NCBI GenBank assembly: GCA_011375465.1
Contig: DRZV01000056.1
Location: 1-18,935 of the forward strand
Reading direction: 5' to 3'
Source of the DNA: Neomoorella mulderi
Lineage (GTDB): Bacteria; Bacillota; DSM-521; Neomoorellales; Neomoorellaceae
DNA: 18,935 nucleotides
Of this stretch, positions 1-8,001 are shown in pieces (positions within the stretch are counted from its first letter, which is position 1; each line of letters opens with the position of its first letter). The position numbers and the translations under genes were made by a program. Under the pieces are notes generated by a model, which saw only the letters and a list, made by a program, of their open reading frames with translations, was not told the origin of the DNA and did not search any database.

Positions 1-548
1 GTGGACGGCCACAATGACCTCCTCCCTCTCCTGCAGAACGGGAACCATGACCTCCTGCCAATACACCAACACCCTCTGGAGGGTATCCTCCAGGGATTCG
101 CTGGAGGGTAGGAGTTCCGGAGGTAGGTGGGCGTAGCGCTTGTCAAAGCGGGGATGCCTGGGGTCGTCCATATCCAAAGGGGGAGGCTTCACCTCGTAGC
201 TCCTCCTCCATATCTGCACCTGCTCTTGGCCATAGCGGCTGGCTATCTCCTCTTTGTTGAGCCCCTGTAGGGCTCCGTAATGCCTTTCGTTGAGCCTCCA
301 GTGGCATAAGACAGGTATATCCACATCAGGTCCATGGAGTCCAGCACGATCCACAGGGTCCTTATGGCCCTCTTCAACACCGAGGTGAATCCCACCTGGG
401 GAGAAAAACCCCGCTCCTTGAGCAGCTCCCCCGCTTCCCAGGCCTCCCTTTTTCCCTTTTCCGTCAAATCCACGTCGGTCCAGCCGGTAAAGCGGTTTTC
501 GAAATTCCACTGGCTCTCTCCGTGGCGCAGAAGGATGAGCCTTTTCAC
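1..548 (-). pseudogene. gpmA: 2,3-bisphosphoglycerate-dependent phosphoglycerate mutase, frameshifted, C-terminus outside window
   Basis: This gene encodes the cytosolic glycolytic enzyme that interconverts 3- and 2-phosphoglycerate through a phosphohistidine. The GTG start at 548 follows a GGAGG site and opens VKRLILLRHGESQWN, with the RHGE catalytic motif, then NRFTGWTDVDLTEKGK and TSVLKRAIRTLW. Near 316-320 the frame breaks. After MDLMWI, two extra bases (TATAT where TAT is expected) shift reading to a stop at 243. In the other frame the protein resumes perfectly: PVLCHWRLNERHYGALQGLN, then a QVQIWRRSYEV segment, and it stays open to base 1, ending in VIVAVH just at the second catalytic histidine. 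The alignment with E. coli GpmA needs no other gap. It sits 11 bases after the dehydrogenase gene and is probably co-transcribed with it. It could be a true pseudogene or a two-base sequencing error; family identity is certain. Confidence 0.88.
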
Positions 549-559
549 TCTCTCGCCTC

Positions 560-1546
560 CTATTCTATGATCAGCACCCCTGCTCCGGTGTAACGGCCTT
601 CCCTGAGGGCTTCCAAAGCCTCGTTGGCCTTTTCCAAGGGGAAGGTGGTCACCTCGGTGTGCACCGGGACCTTGGGAGCCAGGCTCAAAAATTCTATGCC
701 ATCCCTGCGGGTCAGGTTGGCCACGCTCTTTATGGACCTCTCCTCCCACAGGAGCTCATAGGGGAAAGAAGGTATATCGCTCATGTAAATCCCCCCGCAT
801 ACCACCGTGCCCCCTTTGGCCACCGCCTTCAGCGCCAGAGGCACCAGTTCCCCCACCGGAGCAAAGATTATGGCCGCATCCAGTTTTACCGGAGGGATAT
901 CCAGGGAGCTGCCTGCCCAAACCGCACCCATTTTCAAGGCAAAGCGTTGGGCTGCTTCGTCTCCTGGCCGGGTGAAGGCGTAGACCTTTCTGCCCTGATA
1001 ACGGGCCACTTGAGTGATTATATGGGCAGCAGCGCCGAAACCGTATATTCCCAGATGTTCCGCCTCACCCGCCATCACCAGGGAGCGGTAGCCTATGAGG
1101 CCGGCGCAAAGCAGGGGGGCTGCCTGGAGATCGGGATAGCCCTCGGGTATGGGGAAGCAGAAGCGGTAATCAGCCACCGTATATTCGGCGAACCCCCCGT
1201 CTATATGATAACCGGTAAAACGGGCTTGATCGCAGAGATTTTCTTGCCCCCTCTGGCAATACCTGCACTGGCCGCAGGAATATCCCAGCCAAGGCACCCC
1301 CACCCTCTGGCCAGGGGCAAAGGGGCATCTGTCGTCTCCGCCTTTTTCCACTAAACCCACTATCTGATGGCCCATTATGAGGGGAAGTTTGGGCTCGGGC
1401 AATTCTCCATCCAGTATGTGAAGATCGGTACGGCATATGCCGCAGGCCTTCACCTTGAGCAGCACTTGCCCGGGACCCGGCTGGGGTTTGGGTACCTCCT
1501 TTAACACCAAGGGCTGCCTGGGAGCTTTCAACACCATGGCTTTCAT
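560..1546 (-). CDS. zinc-dependent medium-chain alcohol dehydrogenase
   Basis: This is a 328-residue NAD(P)-dependent zinc alcohol dehydrogenase of the AdhP-like type. It probably interconverts alcohols and aldehydes in the cytosol; the substrate cannot be told from sequence. Visible features are catalytic-zinc ligands Cys35 (ACGICRTDLH), His60 (IMGHQIVG) and Cys147 (LLCAGL), the structural zinc loop Cys91, Cys94, Cys97, Cys105 (SCGQCRYCQRGQENLC), and a Rossmann glycine motif, IYGFGAAAH, near residue 170. The usual GHE motif reads GHQ here. I chose ATG 1546 (MKAMVLKAP) because a GGGGG site lies just upstream; an in-frame start at 1588 would add 14 residues but has no such support. A candidate promoter lies directly upstream. 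The gene is followed by gpmA after 11 bases. Confidence 0.9.
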   Translation of the reverse strand: MKAMVLKAPRQPLVLKEVPKPQPGPGQVLLKVKACGICRTDLHILDGELPEPKLPLIMGHQIVGLVEKGGDDRCPFAPGQRVGVPWLGYSCGQCRYCQRGQENLCDQARFTGYHIDGGFAEYTVADYRFCFPIPEGYPDLQAAPLLCAGLIGYRSLVMAGEAEHLGIYGFGAAAHIITQVARYQGRKVYAFTRPGDEAAQRFALKMGAVWAGSSLDIPPVKLDAAIIFAPVGELVPLALKAVAKGGTVVCGGIYMSDIPSFPYELLWEERSIKSVANLTRRDGIEFLSLAPKVPVHTEVTTFPLEKANEALEALREGRYTGAGVLIIE

Positions 1547-1559
1547 GAGCAAACCCCCT

Positions 1560-1588
1560 ATATTATTGGCTATTTTTTCAGTTCCCAA
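1560..1588 (-). promoter_or_regulatory. candidate sigma-A promoter for the alcohol dehydrogenase
   Basis: On the minus strand a -35-like TTGGGA (1588-1583) is followed, after 17 bases, by a -10-like TAATAT (1565-1560). Both match consensus at 4 of 6 positions. The start of transcription would fall only about 10 bases before the ATG at 1546, leaving just room for the ribosome binding site, which weakens the call. The -35 element overlaps that of the plus-strand promoter facing the riboswitch. Confidence 0.35.
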
Positions 1589-1610
1589 ATCTTAAATCCC
1601 GTGTTATCAT
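1582..1610 (+). promoter_or_regulatory. candidate sigma-A promoter of the riboswitch transcript
   Basis: TTCCCA at 1582-1587 (4 of 6 to consensus) and TATCAT at 1605-1610 (5 of 6) are separated by exactly 17 bases. Transcription would begin near 1617, about 15 bases before the first riboswitch helix. Position and spacing support a real promoter, but individual hexamer matches are modest. Confidence 0.5.
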
Positions 1611-1629
1611 GAAAGCAGGCCATTAACTC

Positions 1630-1766
1630 CGCCTTCCACCGGATCGCCGAATCCCCTTTTTCTGGGGAGCGGGGGACCCAGAAACAGGGGTTAATCCTGG
1701 GAAACCTCAGGTAGGGCTTTCCTTCAACCCGCACCCGACAGCTAACCCCGCAGGCGTGGAAGGAGG
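1630..1766 (+). ncRNA. c-di-AMP riboswitch (ydaO/yuaA class), apparently without a gene
   Basis: The plus strand carries the conserved blocks of the ydaO/yuaA aptamer in the right order: CGCCGAATCCCC, GGAGCGGGGGACCCA, GGGGTTAATCC, AGGTAGGGCT, then ACCCGACAGCTAACCCCG and CAGGCG. A perfect 8-bp closing helix joins CCTTCCAC (1632-1639) to GTGGAAGG (1756-1763). Members of this class bind cyclic di-AMP and usually switch off genes for cell-wall hydrolases or potassium and osmolyte transport. Here no such gene follows. The element ends next to an AGGAGGTGG ribosome binding site, a run of seven T (1772-1778) and ATG at 1779, whose ORF stops after five codons (MPSSS). All neighbouring genes run the other way. 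Identification is by recalled consensus, not by a covariance-model search. Confidence 0.9.
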
Positions 1767-1776
1767 TGGAATTTTT

Positions 1777-3051
1777 TTATGCCATCCTCCTCTTGACCTG
1801 AAAGTAGATTTCCTCCAAATCCAGGGTCTTCAGTTCTCGCCGGTGCATCAGGATCTTGCCGTCCACCACCACCGTATCCACATCCCTTCCCGAAGCGGAA
1901 TAGACCAGGTGGGCCACCACGTCGTTGGGGGGAAAGAGGTGGGGCTGGTTCAAGTCTATTAAGATAAAGTCAGCCTTTTTGCCCGCTTCCAGGCTGCCTA
2001 TCTCTTTATCCAGGTTCAGGGCCCTGGCCCCCCCCAGGGTGGCCATGTGGAGGGCTTGGGGGGCGGGCAAAACTGTGGGATCGCCAGAGATGCCCTTGGA
2101 CAGGAGGGCAGCTGTCCTGGCTTCCTCCAGCATATCCAGGTTGTTGTTGCTGGCGGCTCCATCGGTTCCCAGGGCCACATTCACACCCCTGGCCAGGAGA
2201 GAAGCCACCGGGGCCACCCCGCTGGCCAGTTTGAGATTGCTCTCCGGGCAGTGGGCCACTTTGGCCCCCTTCTCCGCCAAAACCTCCATATCCTTCTCCT
2301 CCAGGTGCACGCAGTGGGCCGCCAGCAAGGGCAAATCCAGGATTCCTATTTCCCGGAGCCAGAGGACGGGAGATAGGCCATATTTGGCCCGGTGCTCCTC
2401 CACTTCCTGGGAGGTCTCCGCCAGGTGGATGTGGATGCCCAACCCGTGTTTAGCCGCCTCTTCCGCTACCCGCTTTAAATAATCCTCCGGGCAAGTGTAG
2501 GGTGCGTGGGGGCCCAGCATGGTGGTGATCCTCCCCTCCCCCGCTCCCCGCCACTTCAGGGCGAAATCCACCCCTGCCTTGAGGCGCCTGTAGAGAAAAT
2601 CCCGGTTGCCTATGAGCCCTTCACAAAGGCAGGCCCGCACTCCCGCCTCCAGCACTGCTCGAGCCACGCCGTCCATATGAAAATACATATCGGCAAAGGT
2701 GGTGGTGCCGCTCCTGATCATCTCCGCCAGGGCCAATTTGGTTCCCCAGTATATGTCTTCCCGGGTAAGATGGGCCTCCCGGGGCCAGATCTTCTCCTCC
2801 AGCCACTGCTTTAAGGGCATATCATCCGCGTAGCTGCGGAACAAGGTCATGGCCGCGTGGGTATGGGCATTCACCAGTCCTGGCAGGGCCGCCATACCCT
2901 CGGCTTCTATCACCTGGGCCCCCGGGGCAACTGGGGGCATCTCCTCTAGAGGCCCCACATAGGTGAACCTGTCATCTTCCACCACCAGGGCTCCTCCCTG
3001 GATTACCGGCCCTGATATGGTTATAAGGGTGGCTCCCTTTACGACGAGCAT
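1777..3051 (-). CDS. mtaD: 5-methylthioadenosine/S-adenosylhomocysteine deaminase (amidohydrolase)
   Basis: This 424-residue cytosolic metalloenzyme deaminates S-adenosylhomocysteine and methylthioadenosine to the inosyl compounds, clearing by-products of methylation and polyamine synthesis. The amidohydrolase metal site is visible: NAHTHA (His63, His65), a HIHLAETSQEVEEH segment near 210, LLAAHCVHL, and the metal-binding aspartate in LGTDGAASNNNLDM. Length fits the MtaD/SsnA-like group. The ATG at 3051 overlaps the end of ftsY by 13 bases, so the two genes are translationally close; a GGGGGGAG stretch lies about 10 bases upstream. The stop codon TAA (1777-1779) lies in a small imperfect hairpin without a U-tract, so no clear terminator is seen. 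Substrate preference within the family is inferred; a guanine or other nucleoside deaminase is less likely. Confidence 0.88.
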   Translation of the reverse strand: MLVVKGATLITISGPVIQGGALVVEDDRFTYVGPLEEMPPVAPGAQVIEAEGMAALPGLVNAHTHAAMTLFRSYADDMPLKQWLEEKIWPREAHLTREDIYWGTKLALAEMIRSGTTTFADMYFHMDGVARAVLEAGVRACLCEGLIGNRDFLYRRLKAGVDFALKWRGAGEGRITTMLGPHAPYTCPEDYLKRVAEEAAKHGLGIHIHLAETSQEVEEHRAKYGLSPVLWLREIGILDLPLLAAHCVHLEEKDMEVLAEKGAKVAHCPESNLKLASGVAPVASLLARGVNVALGTDGAASNNNLDMLEEARTAALLSKGISGDPTVLPAPQALHMATLGGARALNLDKEIGSLEAGKKADFILIDLNQPHLFPPNDVVAHLVYSASGRDVDTVVVDGKILMHRRELKTLDLEEIYFQVKRRMA

Positions 3052-3992
3052 ATCTGCTTTTCTCCCCCCTCTGGGCGGATGTCGGTGAAAAGGGCTTCGG
3101 CGAAATCTCGGGGGTAAAAGGGCTGAAGGTCCTCTATGCCTTCCCCCAAGCCTATAAATTTAACCGGAAGCTCCAGTTCCCTGGCTATGGCCACCACCAC
3201 CCCTCCTTTGGCCGTCCCGTCCAGCTTGGTCAAAACTATACCGGTGACCTCCACCGCTTCTTTAAAAAGCCGGGCCTGGGAGAGGGCGTTCTGCCCGGTG
3301 GTGGCGTCCAAGACCAGCAGGACTTCGTGGGGAGCCCCTTCCTGCTCCTTGGCCAAGACCCTTTTTATTTTTTTCAGCTCCTCCATCAGGTTGACTTTGG
3401 TCTGCAGCCGGCCGGCTGTATCCACCAAAACCACGTCCCAGCCCCGGCTTTTGGCAGCCTGAAGGGCGTCAAAGGCCACGGCAGCCGGATCAGCCCCCGG
3501 CTGATGTCTGATGAAGGCAGCCCCAGACCTCTGGGCCCACACCTCCAGCTGATCGATGGCCGCAGCCCTGAAGGTGTCAGCGGCTGCCACCACCACTTTT
3601 TTCCCTTCCCGGGCCAGAAGGAAAGCCAGCTTACCTAAGGAAGTGGTCTTACCCGAGCCGTTGACCCCCACCATCAGTATGACCGTAGGCGGAGAAGGGG
3701 CCCAGTTCAGGGGGGATACCTCCCGGCCCAGAAGGGAGGCAACCTCTTCTTTTAAATAGGCCAAGGCCTCGGCTGGCGTCCTAACACCCCTTGCCCTGAT
3801 CTGCTGGCCCAGCTGTTCCATGAGGTACTGGGTGGTGGGCAGGCCCACGTCCGCCAGTATCAAGGCCTCCTCCAATCCTTCCGTAAACTCCTCATCTATT
3901 TCCCTTTTAAATCCCACCAGGGCTTCCAGGTGGCGGGAAAACTCCTCCCGGGTTTTCCTAAGCCCCTCTTTCAAACGCTGGAAAAAGTTCAA
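3039..3992 (-). CDS. ftsY: signal recognition particle receptor FtsY
   Basis: FtsY is the membrane-associated GTPase that docks the signal recognition particle and delivers nascent membrane proteins to the Sec translocon. The 317-residue protein has a short N-terminal basic stretch, then the helical N domain (about 25-95) and the G domain with all GTPase motifs: GVNGSGKTT (109-117), DTFRAAAIDQ (139-148), DTAGR (191-195) and TKLDGTAKGG (255-264). It lacks the long acidic A domain of enterobacterial FtsY, as is usual in Firmicutes. The start is a TTG (3992-3990) preceded by a GGGGGG ribosome binding site about six bases away. It follows smc by 13 bases, the order common in Firmicutes, and overlaps mtaD. 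The frame is intact despite T- and A-rich homopolymers. Confidence 0.97.
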   Translation of the reverse strand: MNFFQRLKEGLRKTREEFSRHLEALVGFKREIDEEFTEGLEEALILADVGLPTTQYLMEQLGQQIRARGVRTPAEALAYLKEEVASLLGREVSPLNWAPSPPTVILMVGVNGSGKTTSLGKLAFLLAREGKKVVVAAADTFRAAAIDQLEVWAQRSGAAFIRHQPGADPAAVAFDALQAAKSRGWDVVLVDTAGRLQTKVNLMEELKKIKRVLAKEQEGAPHEVLLVLDATTGQNALSQARLFKEAVEVTGIVLTKLDGTAKGGVVVAIARELELPVKFIGLGEGIEDLQPFYPRDFAEALFTDIRPEGGEKQICSS

Positions 3993-4005
3993 ATCCTACC
4001 CCCCT

Positions 4006-7000
4006 CTATCCTTTGCCTTTTAATTTAGCAGAAGATCCCGGCTTTGTCCGAATCTCTTCTTCCCGGGACAGCTCCTTCAGATCCAGGGTGCATACCTGGG
4101 AGAAACCTTCAGGGGTGAGGGTTACCCCATAGAGGCGGTCCGCCACCATCATGGTGGCCGTCCTGTGGGTGACCATGATTATCTGGTTCTCCTGTCCGAA
4201 GCGGCGCAAGAAACCGGCGAAGCGGTTAACATTGGCTTCATCCAGGGCCGTATCCACTTCATCTAGAAGATAAAAACAGCCTGGGTTCCTGGCCATCAGG
4301 GCTAAGATGAAGGCCAAAACCGTGAGGGCCTTTTCTCCGCCCGAGAGGAGATCTAAAGGCTGCCGGCGTTTTCCCGGCATCTTCACCTCCATCTCCAGCC
4401 CCCCTTTAAAATGCTGGACCCGGTGAAATGGAGGTGGGCCTCCCCTCCGGAGAGTTCCTTGAAAATCTGGGAAAAATGGATATCCATCTGGTCCAGGGCA
4501 TCCTTTAGTATGGACTCCATTTTATTTTCCACTTCCCGCAAAAAACCTTTTAATTTATCCCTCCCCGCCAGAAGATCCCGGTACTGGCTTTCCAGGTCGG
4601 CCCGGCGCTTCTGGAGACTCCTGTAGATTTCCAGGGCGCTCAAGTGCACCTGACCCAGCTCTTCCAGCTTGGCCCGAACCCTCTCTTTCAGCAGTTCTGC
4701 TTTTTTTGAATACGGGGCCGGGCCTTGGCCAGCCTGTCCCTCCAACGGAGCCCAAAGCGATTCTTCAATTCCTCTTCTAAACCTGAAAGGGTGGCTTCTG
4801 CGCGGGCCAGGAACAATTCCAGGGACCGGAGCTTGCCCTGCTTTCTATTTTCCTCCTCCTTCAAGGCCTTCAGGGAGGCCAGCAATTCCTCCCTCTCGGC
4901 TTCCAGTTCTTCGATCCTTTGGATCAAGGAGCTGTTTCTCTCTGAAATCCCCTTTAAAACCTCCCTGGCCCGGGTTTCTTCTGCGGAGAGCCTGTGCCAG
5001 AGTTGGCGCCACTCGTTTTTATCCTGAACCCATCGGCTCCTCCTGGTCTTCAGCTCCTCCCCCCTGGCCTTCCAAAGCCTTTCCCTCTGCTCCAGCACCT
5101 TTTCCTGAAACCGGCGCCGCTCTTCCCGGGAATTCTGCTCTCCTATCTCCCTCTCCAGATCCTGCAGGCGTTGCTGTTGCTGGGACTGCTGCTGGATTAA
5201 AAACCCCAATCTCGCCTGCATGGCCTCCTCCAGGCGCTGCCACCGGGTGAGGAGCGAAGATTTGTACTCCTTCTCCTCCTCCCACCTTTGCCCCTTCTCT
5301 TCCTCCAGGGAGATTTCGTCTGCCAGCACCTGGATCCTCTCCTGCAAGCTTTGCCTTTCCCTTTCGATCCTCTCCTGCCTCTCCTTCAGCTGTTTCTCTT
5401 TTTCCACCAGCAGCCAGAGGTTCTCTTTTACCTCCTGATGGCGGGCTTTTTGGGCTTCAAATTTCCTTTCCAGCTCCTTTTTCTCCCTCTCCAGGAGGCT
5501 TAACTCCCGAAGCATCTCTTCCCTTTCCCGGTATTTTTCCCGCCAGGCAAGCCTTTGAGCCAGATAACCCTCTTTTTTGAAGGAAAGGCCTCCGGTGACC
5601 GTTCCTCCGGGGTGGATGAGCTCCCCCTCCAGGGTCACCATCCTTATGGGGGGACGTAGCCGCTCTCCCAGTTCCAGGGCCCGGCCCAGCTCCTTGACCA
5701 CCAGCACCTGCCCCAGCAGGTACTCCACTGCCCTGCTTATCTCAGGGGAGTAGGATATGAGGCGGGCGGCTATCCCCTCCACCCCCGGTTCCAAGAGGAC
5801 CCATTGGGCCTAGGAGGGCCAGCGCTGGGGCTCTAGCCACGAGAGGGGAAGAAGGGTGACCTGGCCCCGGCCCTTTTTCTTTAGATAATTCAGCACCTTC
5901 TCTGCTTCCCGGGGGTCTGGACTACCAAAAACTGGGCAGCGGCCCCCAGGGCCGCCTCTAAAGCCTTGGTGAGCTCAGGAGGAATTACCAGCATTTCGCC
6001 CAGCATACCCACTATCCCCTGCAACCCTTCCTCCCCCCGTCTCCAGGCGTTTAAGAGAAAACGCACCCCGGGGCTGCAGGCCTCGTAGGTGAGCTGGGCC
6101 TGTTCCAGGGCTTTGACCTGGCCTTCCAGAAGCGCTGCTCTATTTTGACATTGTTGCCATTTTTTTCTTAAAGCAATCAGTTCCTGTTCCAGCGCCGAGA
6201 TCTCCTCCCGGAGTCCGCCTTCTTCTGTTACCAGGGCAGAGATCTCCCCCCTCCAGCCAGGCCTTCTCTTCCCCTATCTGCTCTGATTCCGCCTTCAGGC
6301 TCTCCTCCCGGGCCCTTTCCTCGGCCAATAGCTTTTTCTTCTCCCCATGGAGGCGTCTATAGGAATCCAGCCTCTCCTCCAGGCGGCTTACCTGGTTGTG
6401 ATAAAGGGCCCTCTTGTGGGTGGCCTGGAAAAGGGAATTCCTCAAGGCCTCTATCTTTTTTTCTAGAAAATCTCTTTCCCTTTCCAGCTCCTCTTTTTGG
6501 GGCAGCAGTTCCCCTATGTATCTCTGGAATACATGGTGGGCCAGCCGCAGCCTTTCCCTCTCTTCTTCTATCTCCTTCCAGAACAGGTTTAAGGCCTCCC
6601 TTTCCTCCCTCAGGCTGCGGATAATTTTTCGGTCCTCCTCCCTCTGCTTCTGCCAAACTTCCTTCTGGGAAAGGAGCCCCCTTTTCTCTCCCTCCAGACG
6701 AAGCAGCCTGTCCTGCCAGAGCCGCCCTTCCTCTTCCCCCTGCTTGGCCAACCCTACCAGTTCCTCCCGCCGGCGGTTCAAGGCCTCCTCCTTCTCCGCC
6801 ATCGCCGCTTCCCGCTCCTTCAAAGAGGCCAGCTCCCCCCGGATTTCTTCCAGTTCTCTCCTGGCCCCTTCTATTCTCCGGAGGAGGTCTTCCCTCTGCC
6901 GGTTTTTAAGGTGGAGTTCCAGATATTCTTCCAGCCCTTTTAGCCAGAGGTAGCGGCGGGCCCTGAGGGCCTCCCCCTCCAGGGAAGCGGCTTCCCCCTC

Positions 7001-7598
7001 CACTACTTCCCGCAGGAGATCTGCCAGACGGTTTAAGTGGATTTCGGCTTCTTCCAGATGGTTCTGGGCCTCCCTCTGCCGCTGGCGGTAGAGGGCAATC
7101 CCGGCCGCCTCTTCTAAAACCAACCTCCTCTCTTCAGGGGGGGACCTTCAGCAGCTGCTCCAGATGTCCCTGGGCTACAAAATTCATGCTGTAACGCCCT
7201 AGGCCCAGGGGAATCAAGAGCCTCTGGATGTCCTTCAGCCTGCACCTCTGCCCGTTGAGGATGTATTCCCCCTCGCCAGAACGGAAAAAACGCCGGCTTA
7301 TCTCCACCTCCAGGAAGTCCAGGGGCAAAAATCCCCGGCTGTTGTCCAGGGTAAGGCGTACCTCCGCCATACCCAAGGGGCGCTGGAGGCAGCTGCCGGC
7401 AAAGATTATCTCCTCCATTTTGGTGCTCCTCAGGACCTTAGGGCTCTGTTCCCCCAAGGCTCAGAGGACGGCCTCCACCACATTGCTCTTGCCGCTCCCA
7501 TTGGGACCTATGATGATGTTGATCCCCGGGCCGAAAAGCAACTTTTGCCTTTTGGCAAAAGTCTTGAAACCGTTTAATTCCAAGGCTTTTATGAACAT
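4006..7598 (-). pseudogene. smc: chromosome segregation ATPase SMC, interrupted by five frameshifts and two stops
   Basis: SMC is the condensin ATPase that organises and separates sister chromosomes, working with ScpA and ScpB. The start is ATG 7598 (MFIKALELNGFKTFAKRQ) with a GGAGGAAGG site. All parts are recognisable: Walker A GPNGSGKSN, the long first coiled coil (about 7000-6150), a hinge (about 6070-5580, with HPGGTVTGGLSF), the second coiled coil, the ABC signature LLSGGEKALTVLAF and Walker B FYLLDEVDTALDEA. The frame breaks at 7137-7143 (C7, one too many), 6246-6251 (G6, one too many), 5912-5916 (C5, one too few), 4701-4707 (A7, one too few) and 4399-4404 (G6, one too few). In-frame stops are TGA 7463-7461 (where a Trp is expected) and TAG 5812-5810. 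Correcting all seven gives exactly 1197 residues, normal for the family. It is either a recent pseudogene or a stretch of poor sequence. Confidence 0.88.
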
Positions 7599-7613
7599 TT
7601 CCTTCCTCCAAAG

Positions 7614-7649
7614 AAAATAAAGAAAAAACTGCTCTTTTAAGAGCAGTTT
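7614..7649 (-). terminator. intrinsic terminator of spoVS
   Basis: On the minus strand two 11-base arms, AAACTGCTCTT and AAGAGCAGTTT (7649-7639 and 7636-7626), form a tight hairpin followed by a T-rich tail of TTTTTTCTTT type. It lies 20 bases after the spoVS stop and directly before smc, separating the two units. Confidence 0.9.
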
Positions 7650-7668
7650 CCCCAGGTATCCGGCATTT

Positions 7669-7929
7669 TTAGCGGGGCTCCACGATGAACTTGATGGCGG
7701 TCCTTTCCTCTCCGTTGATCTCGATCTCGGCAAAGGCTGGCATGGTTATCAGGTCTATACCGTTGGGCGCCACAAACCCCCGGGCGATGGCGATGGCCTT
7801 CACCGCCTGATTTACCGCCCCTGCCCCTACAGCCTGCACTTCTGCCTTACCATGCTGACGCAGGACAGTAGCCAAGGCACCTGCTACAGCTTTGGGGTTG
7901 GACCTGGCTGAAACTTTTAGAACCTCCAT
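7669..7929 (-). CDS. spoVS: stage V sporulation protein S
   Basis: The protein has 86 residues, the standard SpoVS length, and begins MEVLKVSARSNPKAVAGAL. It is a small Alba-like domain protein; in Bacillus subtilis SpoVS is needed for progress into stage V and spore-coat assembly, and homologues also occur in non-sporulating bacteria. The motif region VNQAVKAIAIARGF and the tail TAIKFIVEPR are typical. The start is ATG 7929 with a GGAGGAGG site 6 bases upstream. It stands as its own transcription unit between rnc and smc: a sigma-H-like promoter is upstream and an intrinsic terminator is downstream. The rnc-spoVS gap is 113 bases. Its presence supports, but does not prove, a spore-forming host. 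Confidence 0.95.
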   Translation of the reverse strand: MEVLKVSARSNPKAVAGALATVLRQHGKAEVQAVGAGAVNQAVKAIAIARGFVAPNGIDLITMPAFAEIEINGEERTAIKFIVEPR

Positions 7930-8001
7930 AGCTTCCTCCTCCCCACCCCTTTGCTTTTTTTATTGGAGTCTTAATTTTCTAAAGAGCTTATAACAACATT
8001 A

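Noticed and set aside
1763..1791. Hairpin AGGAGGTGG / CCATCCTCCT around the mtaD stop as a terminator
   Set aside because: The stem has a bulge and the T/A run is in the loop, not after the stem, so it does not fit an intrinsic terminator in either direction.
1756..1962. Plus-strand ORF of 68 codons starting inside the riboswitch
   Set aside because: Its start lies in the closing helix of the aptamer and nearly all of it is antisense to mtaD. The encoded protein resembles no known family, so it reads as a shadow frame.
7461..7463. TGA might be read as tryptophan in this organism (recoded genetic code)
   Set aside because: fabF ends at TGA exactly where the family ends (VVLALRAF), and tryptophan is encoded by TGG throughout the intact genes. 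TGA is rare as a stop here, but smc also has a TAG and five frameshifts that recoding cannot explain.
4006..7598. Programmed ribosomal frameshifting as an explanation for the split smc
   Set aside because: Five shifts in both directions plus two in-frame stops are needed in one gene; no known programmed system works like this, and SMC genes are normally continuous.
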